From: Phallusia mammillata
Taxonomy: Eukaryota > Chordata > Ascidiacea > Phlebobranchia > Ascidiidae
Assembly: GCA_003260075.1 (NCBI GenBank)
Contig: QLIY01000160.1
Span: 150,715-214,714 of the forward strand
Length of the DNA: 64,000 nucleotides
Direction: 5' to 3'
Shown: piece after piece, positions 56,001-64,000 of the stretch
Layout of the letters: every line of letters begins with the position of its first letter
Numbering within the stretch: position 1 is the stretch's first letter
Position numbers and translations under genes: made by a program
The notes under the pieces: generated by a model
The model's input: only the letters and a program-made list of their open reading frames with translations
Database searches by the model: none
Told to the model about the DNA's origin: nothing

Positions 56001-58937
56001 AAATTCCACAATAAACAAAATAGTTGATGGTTCACTCTTGAAAAATGATTCAGGTAACTTGTAACCTGCTCATTGCACTCTTATGATAAAATATGTTTTT
56101 CCTCTATTTTTATTTTGTGCTGTAATATTCATGCATAACCTTTGTTTTCCATATAACATGTCCTTACAAAGTTTTCAAGTTTTTTTGATAGAATGGTATT
56201 TTCTTTAAATATAATGAGATAATTATTACATGAACTATACCAATCTAACAAATTAACAAAAACATGTAATGCAATTTAATGACTATGTATGTCCAACCTG
56301 CACAGTCTGAAGTTTTTGAGTGTGTACAAATCTTGACTGTTTTGATTGCTCTCCTTCCCCAGACACAAGGCGAATAACATCATCAAAACTAGAAGTCAGG
56401 GGAATTTTTTCTATAACAAAGCATTGCAAGTGAGGATGGCTTGTCACATATTTAATTGTACATCCACACTCCACAATGCCAATATTTACAACTGTACAAA
56501 TTTCAACTAATTTAACGTTTACCTATTCCAGGGAAATGGTGGTTAACTGATTGGACCCTACCACCAAAGTAATAAAATACAAAAAGACCCTGACCCAAGC
56601 TACAGCCCTGTAAGTTTCCAGGAATTAGTCAAATTTTGACCACCAGATGTGTTTCAAACCACAAACAGAAAAGGTTTGAGGTTTTGAAGCTGTTGTAGAA
56701 CATAACTACAATGTGCAAAAAAAACAACTAATGCAAGTTGTACATCACCATACATAACACATGCTTGGTTATACATATAATATAATAAGGTTACACTACA
56801 GAAACTATTTGTTTGTATAAACTGGCAGGGCTCCTGAATCAAACAAATTAGATGTTACACCTACATGATTATACCTGTCAGCTGTGAAAGTTTTATACCA
56901 ATTCACCAAACATTTTATGATAGCTGCAATGATGAAAAAAAGAAAAAAGGAATTGAAATCAAAATGAGTCCTTTTTGAGAAGGGATCCAATCACAATGTT
57001 GCAAAACTTCCAGTTAGTGATTTGAAACATACCCCCCCCCCTACCTGTCAGCTGTGAAAGTTTTATACCAATTCACCAAACATTTTATGGTAGCTGCAAT
57101 GATGAAAAAAAGAAAAAAAGGAATTGAAATCAAAATGAGTCCTTTTTGAGAAGAGATCCAATCACAATGTTGCAAAACTTCCAATTAGTGATTTGAAAGA
57201 TACCTTGCAATAAAGACTGCTGCTTCCACTGGTAAGACTCCCGCGACACATTTTGTTTGGTTTTGGAAGATGGCTATGGAGTAAAACAAATAGTTGACAA
57301 TTTTATTTTTGTTGCTAATTAACTCATGATAATGATCACACCTGTTTTGAGGTTGTGTGATACTGTTTAACATTTAATTCCAACAGTGATGGTATAAAGA
57401 AGTTGCTGTCAGATATTTGCTGATGGACATATGGAGTGGTAGTTTCTTTGTCTGCCAAAAACCAAAACAAATATATGTCTAATGATGAATTTTAGAGCCC
57501 AAAAAGACGATATAGCGATATGCTTAGTTGTTTAGTCATTTCAGCAAATACTCATGCCATAATCAGTGACATGAAAACACAAGCAGATAAGAAAAAAGTT
57601 CTTACCTTTTTGATACTTTGGTATTGTGAGTGTTTGTGTCCTGAATGGGACAAAATTTGAATGTGGTGCAAAGCAGTAAGATGGAAGCCATAGCTTACTG
57701 CCCTGCTCACGAAGCACCTGGCCTATTCTTCTTTGTAAAACAGATGCAGAACCTAGGCAGTTTTGTTATGAAAGCTGTAGTTGATTAACAGTCATTAACA
57801 GGGCACATCCAAAAGGTTACCCGTGTCTTCTTTGATGCCTTCTTTTCTAGGCAATTTCTCCACCAAAAACATGAACAGTTTTCTTACATCAACCTCAGAG
57901 GAATAGAGAAGTGTCTGGTATCCAATTTCCCCTCTATAACCCAAATTTTGACAAGCTTGTGCAATAGATGTGCCAACTCGAAATCGAGCAGACATCCCTG
58001 TCAAAAACATGGACATAGGATAAGATTCAAACAGGTCTTATTATTGTGGAACACCTATTGTTATTCAGTGTGTCTTGAATCATTTGACTGCTAAAGAATA
58101 TACCGATGCTATTCTAAAAAATAGTAATTGTATTTTAACAACTTCTCAAAATAACTGTTTGAATCATAATGTTAACTCTTGGTGATTGTTTTAGGGCAAT
58201 TTTTTTCACTAAGTAAAACAAATTAAACTGAATTCAACACTTACCAGGAGGGAAGACTGGAGACATTTTAAAGTCATCATTGACAATCCTTATGCATTTG
58301 ACAGCACCTTCAACAACATTTTCTGTTGTCATTTCCTTTAAACTGAAGATTTCATCGGCAAACTCACTAAATCAAAATACAAGGAAAGTAAAATCACATG
58401 GTTGCACAGTATGGTCGATGAAAAACTGACAATTTAAAAGGATATTTTGTTGTTTAAAATGACTGTTTATTTGTTCAATGTTGGATCTAGTTATTACAAA
58501 TGCTGCTAACTTATTTTACACTTTGGCTTGAATTAAGATGCATTTTAACAATTTGGCAATTTAATTCTGTCGACTCAACTGCAACAAATTGTGGCATTAA
58601 TATGTATTATTTTTGGCCACTTCTGTGTTATGTCAGAGAGTTGTGACCCCCCCCCCTAAAATCACATGGTTGCACAGTATGGTCGATGAAAAACTGACAA
58701 TTTATAAGGATATTTTGTTGTTTAAAATGACTGTTTATTTGTTCAACCCCCCCCCCTGGCAATTTAATTCTGTCGACTCAACTGCAACAAATTGTGGCAT
58801 TAATTTGTATTATTTTTGGCCACTTCTGTGTTATGTCAGAGAGTTTTTTGATATACAAAACAAAATAAAATATGTGCTCCTACTTACCACCCCACTCCAG
58901 ACAGAGAATGAAGAATAATTTTATCAACCTCTTCCAT
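53078..58937 (-). CDS. CCDC22: CCDC22 (CCC complex subunit), 15 exons
   Basis: Coiled-coil protein that pairs with CCDC93 and COMMD proteins in the CCC complex, which works with Commander/WASH in endosomal recycling. Exons in transcript order: 58937-58888, 58366-58245, 57997-57821, 57752-57606, 57451-57342, 57273-57204, 56410-56298, 55998-55888, 55755-55576, 55147-55028, 54906-54790, 54733-54632, 54418-54215, 53455-53321, 53191-53078. These give 623 aa (human about 627). The start MEEVDKIILHSL matches the family N-terminus. The CH-like domain contains MSARFRVGTSIAQACQNLGY. The C-terminal coiled coil contains RIHEIVSSIHKQQEEI, IDRTFTAVDEVMFK and RQAYKYLVSLHDGC. Fourteen introns keep frame. Intron 9 needs a GC donor (CAG|GCAAAT at 55575), since no GT is available before the stop. 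Introns 1 and 6 contain C-tract-joined duplications. Intron 13 holds a hAT MITE. Confidence 0.96.
53696..53986. mobile_element. hAT MITE (CAGTGGTTCTCAAC family) in CCDC22 intron
   Basis: Termini CAGTGGTTCTCAACT and AGTTGAGAAACACTG. Flanks acatagac and acatggac form an 8-bp duplication with one mismatch. It is 291 bp and non-coding. Subterminal 'ggaccacc' words occur near both ends. Confidence 0.82.
56873..57201. repeat. Direct duplication joined by 10 C in CCDC22 intron 6
   Basis: About 158 nt (56873-57030) recurs at 57042-57201 with a few substitutions and a 1-nt indel. The junction is ten C (57032-57041). The second copy runs right up to the donor of exon 6. Confidence 0.78.
58389..58846. 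repeat. Two-part duplication in CCDC22 intron 1 with two 10-C spacers
   Basis: 58389-58479 recurs at 58658-58746 and 58554-58645 recurs at 58757-58846. The recurring pieces are each preceded by exactly ten C (58647-58656 and 58747-58756). The middle part (about 58480-58553) has no second copy. Ordered fragments of a second haplotype separated by fixed spacers explain this best. Confidence 0.82.
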
Positions 58938-58975
58938 CGAAATTGATTTGTAGGTTACAAAATATAAAGAAGTAT

Positions 58976-58977
<2 letters not shown>

Positions 58978-59027
<50 letters not shown>
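58978..59027. repeat. 50-nt poly(C) tract
   Basis: Uninterrupted C run just upstream of the CCDC22 start codon. It is followed by a 'gagagagag' run. Probably a filled gap, so the CCDC22 promoter sequence may be incomplete. Confidence 0.9.
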
Positions 59028-59028
<1 letters not shown>

Positions 59029-59517
59029 AGAGAGAGATGAGTTTACTTACAGAATTATATGACCTTAAAAAAACACCACACAAAATAGGTCCACATTCTT
59101 GAAAAAAAACCACACAATAACTTCGAGTTTTGACGTACTTAACAATCTTTCGTGGCCATGACCATTGACCAGACACCATAACTACCTAAGCCCTCCACAT
59201 ACAGTATGCACTTATTCTATATATGCTTGACTACAGCATAAGGGATAGTTTTTTTTTCATTTACACTATAATATACCACATGTGTGATCATAACTTCGTC
59301 ATCTCTGCACAAACACGTATTACCTGCGCACCATAAAATAGTATGTAATCTGATATACTAGTAATTTATGGTTTAACTTTATGGTGCTACGAAATGCCGG
59401 TCACACATTTTTATCGGTCACGGCATGAGAGATTTTGAAGGAATACGAAATGACCAACTATAACAAAGGCTGAAAATTGATATGTGACTTTACCAAGGTT
59501 TAAAATAACATCAAGCA

Positions 59518-59608
59518 AAAAAATTGGGTCGATCGAACGGCGACGAGCACATTTATTCAACGTCGAAACTTGCTCGATGCTGCAAAACGTCATGCCCTTC
59601 AAGCAGAG
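59518..59608 (+). CDS. Possible exon of an unrecognised gene
   Basis: Frame reading WVDRTATSTFIQRRNLLDAA, then KRHALQAE up to a donor-like AG|GTAATA at 59608/59609. Composition is more GC- and CpG-rich than the surroundings and the peptide looks coding-like. No in-frame ATG precedes it after a stop, and no downstream partner exon was found. It lies divergent to CCDC22, about 600 nt away. The antisense frame (from 59635) is also open. Confidence 0.2.
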
Positions 59609-59639
59609 GTAATAGTAAATACGAAGGTTTCTCACTTCC

Positions 59640-60150
59640 TCTATTTCCGGGATTTTTTAATTCCCGGGAATCGCAAAATATTTTTTTATTTCCCGGGAAT
59701 CCCGGGATCCCGACCAAAAAATGTGCCGATTTTTGTGTGAATAATTACGTCATTGCAATCGCTAAAATTAGTTTATTTACGCTGGAGGCATCTAATTAGC
59801 CATGATTTTGTAGATTAGGACCATATTTGCAATCTTGCTTAACGTACACAAGATTCAGAAATTACGAAAAATAAATTCGTTTTTTCCAGTACCGCTGGGT
59901 TGCATCATTTCCACGAAAATAATTTACCATCTCGTATAAAAACGCTTACTTACTTTATCATTAAAATTACAAAACGCCGTATTTTGGTAAAAGCTGGCAG
60001 AAATTTGAACATTTCCGTTATTTTTTCTCAAAATTAACACGTTTTTGCCTGATTGTCTGTTTCCCGGGAATTCAAAACAAATTTCCCGGGATTCGGGAAC
60101 GTAATTTTGCCGGGAAATCCCGGGAATTTCCCGTCGAGATATACCCGGGA
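59640..60150. repeat. CCCGGGAAT-rich repeat
   Basis: Clusters of 'cccgggaat' words lie at both ends (59645-59710 and 60060-60150), with a non-coding middle. It resembles the element at 18038-18609 in its subterminal words. Exact termini and target duplication were not resolved. Confidence 0.5.
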
Positions 60151-60167
60151 AGGAAGAAGATCTAGAA

Positions 60168-60838
60168 ACAGTGGTTCCCAACCGCTGGTCCGCGGACCGG
60201 TGCCGTAAATATTTTTCCGGTCCGCAAATTATTTTACTTTATTCATACTTTTTAAAGTAGGCCTATTGCAAAATTGTTAGTACCTATTGCAAAGTTGTTG
60301 GTACCTATTGCAAAGTTGTTGTCTGTAAAACTGGGGTAGCTTTCCACCGTTGATATCCGCAAAATTACTTAATAAAGCATTTGTGACGTTTATGATTGTT
60401 TTGTCATAAACTGCGTTTAGCATTCAACATTTCTTTGTAAAACAAAGTTATTCTTCACAAAATAAGCTGTTGCTGCCGGGCATAGTATCAACTGTGCAAC
60501 CATGTGACTTTGTTTATCAGTGCCTGTACTAGTCGCATTCAGTGTTATTTACCCTGATGAAGACGACCTGTATAGGACGTCGAAACGTCGAAATAAAAAT
60601 ACATTTGCCAGAAGAGCTCTATAAACTTGAAAGTTATTCTTCACTTTTAAGATGAGATTCATACTGGCTGCGAAACAACAGCAAACATCCTATAAGCATT
60701 GACTTTGTATGTAAATAGATTGGCGTTTTGTTGTTTAAGTTGATTGCCGTTTGGTTCACTACAATCTTTTCTTGCCGGTCCGTGGAATTTTTTTAAGTTT
60801 TTACTGGTCCAGTGGCGTAGAAAGGTTGGGAACCACTG
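60168..60838. mobile_element. hAT MITE (CAGTGGTTCCCAACC family)
   Basis: Termini CAGTGGTTCCCAACC and GGTTGGGAACCACTG are perfect inverted repeats. The 8-bp atctagaa is repeated at 60160-60167 and 60839-60846, with one extra A before the left terminus. Inside, a 24-nt unit ('gtacctattgcaaagttgtt') is repeated two to three times at about 60270-60320. Confidence 0.88.
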
Positions 60839-61620
60839 ATCTAGAAAGTGGAAGGAACCTTAAATACGAGTGCAAATGTGCAATGTACGATAGTGGCTCT
60901 GTTTGACTGCTTCCTTCACCTACGGGTGGTTACTTAGGTTGCTAGGTGGATGCAAAATAACAAGAATTTATGTCAGAAAAAAAACGCAGAAAACGAATGT
61001 AAAATAAGGGCTATTATATTGCGGATTTATGACAATTACTATTGTCTACGCCTCCACAGCAACGAGGACATCAAACTTATACGATACCGGTCAGAATAAC
61101 GCGTGATGGCCGCGTAGTTTGGCAACGGTTTATAAAGTTGGATTTGCAAAGCGATTTCTTGCGGGGAGCTTGCGGCCTTTTCGCATTTGCACTTATTTCT
61201 AATGCTACGACTGCAAAAGGCAAAACAAAACAAACCAAGACTCGAGAACCATAATGAAAATATTTCAGTCTTCTCTGTAACCCGTAACGTAGGTATAGAT
61301 AGCTTGTAAATAATTCAAGAACCACTAAATTTCTTCCTTGTAATTCGTTAAAAAGCCCTGCTGTTCGATAACGGAAACATTTAGCAAATATGCATCCCGC
61401 CCGCACCAGCTCGGAGCCAACGTGACGCCATTTTATCTGTTTCTAGAAAACTACCCCACTTGGCAGTTAACGTTTTACACATAGCAGCTGCTAGTGGTGC
61501 GAAAAAATGTGTTTGGTTTGGACAAAGAGTATTAAAAGGTTTGAGTTATTTTGGTAATTGTTGATTAAAATTATAATTGTAATTTTTTATGTTTATGCGC
61601 ATGCTTTTGTTAATTTATGA

Positions 61621-61754
61621 TTACAATTAACAATTTAACGGTATGCGAAACTTAATCGAACCAGAGACTACTAAGCAGAGACTGCACAGCCCCCCCCCCC
61701 TACAATTAACAATTTAACGGTATGCGAAACTTAATCGAACCAGAGACTGCACAG
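61621..61754. repeat. Direct duplication joined by 11 C
   Basis: 61621-61689 recurs at 61701-61754 after 11 C (61690-61700). The second copy lacks about 15 nt near 'ctaagcagagacta'. Same junction pattern as elsewhere. Confidence 0.75.
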
Positions 61755-62104
61755 TGCACACTGCGATTTTTATTAAGATCCGTTCCGCTTGAACGCGACC
61801 AGTAAGATTGCGGCGTTTACAATAGAAAAGGATAGGAAAAAGTTGTGTTGTCGTCTGTTTTTTCGTGTTCACGTGAAGCGTAGGCTTTTGAAATAAATTT
61901 TATTGATTGGTACATCAACTTGACTACTTCCGAAAACATATTGAAGAAAGAAACTTTCCGAAGGCGGAAAAAAACGACACAGGTGGCGATTGAATGTACG
62001 AAATTTGCTACCAAATTTTCGGATGTGCATGTATGACAAAAATGAACCATTGCCAACATCTATAGATTATATTTGCGAAAAGAGATGTAATACGAATTGC
62101 TGGG

Positions 62105-62600
62105 AGTTACAAATGTTCTCAAAAGAATGTAACTAAATTTTAAAATCTGTCATGTATAATTAAAGACCATGCTATGCCCAACACATTTAAACTGCAATAA
62201 ATTTTATCACATTGCCTTTTGTTCTGGTACTTGTGTTTTTTAAAAAATATCAATTCAAGCAGCTCAAACTAACCAACCTCATAGGTGTTGATTCCAGATA
62301 TATTATTTTGATGATTATCAGGATGAAACTGGAAACAGCATATGTTCTCAAAGAAATGGCACAAAATTTTAAAATCAGTCATCATCAAATAAAGACCATG
62401 TCAGGCCTTACACATTTAAAATGCAATCAATTTTGTCATTTCGCTTTTGTTCTGGTAGTTGTGTTGTTTTATCAATTTAACATTTTTACACAAAAGTGAT
62501 TTTAGATGTTGTTTTTGCAGCTTAAACTATCCAATCTCATAGGTGTTGATCCCTGATATTTTAGTTTGATGATCAGGATGAAACTGGAAATAGTATCATG
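62105..62600. repeat. Two-unit tandem repeat, ~230-nt period
   Basis: Boxes 'atgttctcaaa', 'aaagaccatg', 'ttttgttctggta' and 'ctcataggtgttgat' recur in the same order at an offset of about 230 nt, with clear divergence. No frame is preserved. Confidence 0.6.
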
Positions 62601-63468
62601 CATTATTTAATCGATATTGCCATTAATTTTAATATATAATTTTTGAGGCATTTGACAAGCTTTATGGTATTGCATTTAAAATACAATTAAGGCTGGACTG
62701 TTTTCAAATCAACTGCCTACTTTTTTATGTGTTTTTTATTTATTCAATCATTAAAGCAAACTTTTTTAAATTTTTGTACATTGTTCAGTCATATATTTCA
62801 TCTATTGTTTATCTTTGAGTTGTGACATTTGCATGAGTCAATGTTATTTTTTTAAGCAACCACTGCATCTGCATGTAATTTTATTTTCTCTACCAGCTAA
62901 TACCACTTAGTAAACAAATGTATTGTTTAACAGCAAAAATAAAAAAAGTATAAAAGATACACTTTGGAATTGTCTATATCTGAACTTTGAAGTAGCAAGG
63001 TGCATACAAATCTAGTCTGTTACAAAACATAACAGAAACTGCTGATTTAATAGTAACAATAAACTTGTGTTTTGGTTTCACATTTGATGAGTTTAAGCAT
63101 GTTGCTGTGGTGACACAACTCCATCTTCTTAAGTTAGAGCCTATCAACAACTTATTACCATTCTAAAGTCACTGTATTCTAGAAAAAAATCACCACAAAA
63201 TTAGTTTCAAAAGTTTTACCACAGCCCTTTTAAGTTCAGTTCAACAATATTAAGACAAATAAATCGTTTGGGGGTAGTGTATTACAGTCAATACATTTTT
63301 AGTATAGGAGAAAGCTGTCGACAAAAACCTGCGGTACAACTTTAAACTAACCTATAGCCAATTTTGACTGAACACATGTGGTCATGGGATTATGATCTGT
63401 ACAAACGTGTTTGTCAAATAAAGCAATCAACACCTCAAGCATTTAATTCCACACAGCTGTATACCATA

Positions 63469-63676
63469 TGTTGTCACCTTTTGTTGACTGTTTGTCGTTG
63501 ACAATTGTACGTATATATACATGTTGTTTCGAACGATGCTACATCACTTTAATATCATCANATCATCACTGTAACTCAACTTAACTTTCGTACCAATACA
63601 AAGTCATTACGGATATAATTGTGCACAAAAAGGACTTCAATTAAGGATTAGATCTAGCAAGTGATCAGCCGCTACA
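63469..63676 (+). mobile_element. Candidate LTR with primer-binding site
   Basis: The segment begins TGTTGTCACC and ends GCTACA (TGT...ACA). It contains a TATA-rich core ('cgtatatatacatg') and is followed four bases later by TGGTGACCCCGACGTGATC, which starts with TGG like many tRNA primer-binding sites. No gag or pol frame is visible before the window ends, and no second LTR is seen. An n at 63561 sits between two 'atcatca' words. Confidence 0.4.
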
Positions 63677-64000
63677 TAAATGGTGACCCCGACGTGATCA
63701 GAACCCGCAACACCTTCTGATACTTTAACCAACCAAGCAGCGACGTGACCTGAAGTAGCAAAAATCGTCATGGAAGTGGAAAACAAGCACAAAGAAGCGG
63801 ACAACGCAGAATGGACCACAATGTCGATGACGATGTTGTTCGTTAAAAACGATCGAAGTTAAGTTTGCATTTTGATGAATTTTGTATTACCAAGCTACGC
63901 CTAACTTTGTGTTATGTTGCATTTATTTACAATTTTAAGATTTAACGCCTAACCCAAACTTGGGATATGTCAAAGTTTAATATATTGCGTAATTGTCTCA

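Larger units (their letters stand above)
60847..63468. other. Gene-poor region with repeats
   Basis: No gene is recognised. Open frames around 61039-61406 overlap on both strands and lack domains. Contains the C-tract duplication 61621-61754 and the tandem repeat 62105-62600. Confidence 0.5.

Noticed and set aside
58955-59179. Minus-strand poly-Gly open frame
   Set aside because: Produced by the 50-C tract near the CCDC22 start; no other coding evidence.
61039-61406. Overlapping open frames on both strands
   Set aside because: No domain, no splice partner and no codon signal on either strand.
6419-61700. G-quadruplex or CRISPR-like regularly spaced repeats
   Set aside because: The tracts are pure homopolymers of fixed length at irregular distances with duplicated flanks. 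They do not have quadruplex spacing or a repeat-spacer array, and the genome is eukaryotic.

Overview
The window is nuclear DNA from an animal. It is AT-rich, has short GT-AG introns, and carries clear orthologues of the animal genes NUP54 and CCDC22. Many short non-autonomous transposons, a tandem family of degenerin/ENaC/ASIC-type channels, a NACHT-LRR gene, a CCP-vWA gene and pairs of near-identical segments that look like two divergent haplotypes fit an invertebrate deuterostome. My best guess is an ascidian tunicate (Ciona-like), which is an inference. No prokaryotic features were seen.

Layout. NUP54 (minus, 11 exons, 511-6659) is followed by a near-perfect 113-nt inverted repeat in the divergent intergenic region. 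Next is a NACHT-LRR gene (plus, 9 exons, 7786-13632) whose five central LRR exons are each exactly 162 nt and phase 0. From 14.8 to 39.6 kb lie four tandem plus-strand DEG/ENaC/ASIC-like genes, each with nine exons and the same intron phases. A small intronless gene for a secreted Cys-rich protein (31722-31979) sits between the third and fourth copies. From 42 to 52 kb is a secreted or membrane-anchored protein with mini-exons, a Cys-rich region, one CCP/sushi module and a C-terminal vWA domain. It converges on CCDC22 (minus, 15 exons, 53078-58937). The last 5 kb is mainly repeats and ends in an LTR-like sequence.

How the genes relate. NUP54 (nuclear pore) and CCDC22 (endosomal recycling, CCC complex) are housekeeping genes. 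The channel array is a lineage-specific family made by tandem duplication. The NACHT-LRR and CCP-vWA genes have the architecture of immune recognition or extracellular adhesion proteins. No operon-like or pathway link between neighbours is visible.

Mobile DNA. At least eleven short elements have CAG...CTG-type terminal inverted repeats and 8-bp target-site duplications, typical of hAT MITEs. Three are nested inside one another in the last intron of the fourth channel gene. None encodes a transposase.

Assembly caution. Seventeen homopolymer tracts of about 10 C or G (10 plus any native neighbouring C/G) sit mostly between two near-identical copies of flanking sequence. Four longer tracts (50-85 nt) also occur. 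All tracts are G between about 20.9 and 37.1 kb and C elsewhere, and single n positions (7042, 18292, 23650, 37145, 63561) lie near the switches. They look like artificial contig joins that left both haplotypes in line. They duplicate or interrupt exons of NUP54, the second channel gene and the vWA gene, so those loci should be read with care.
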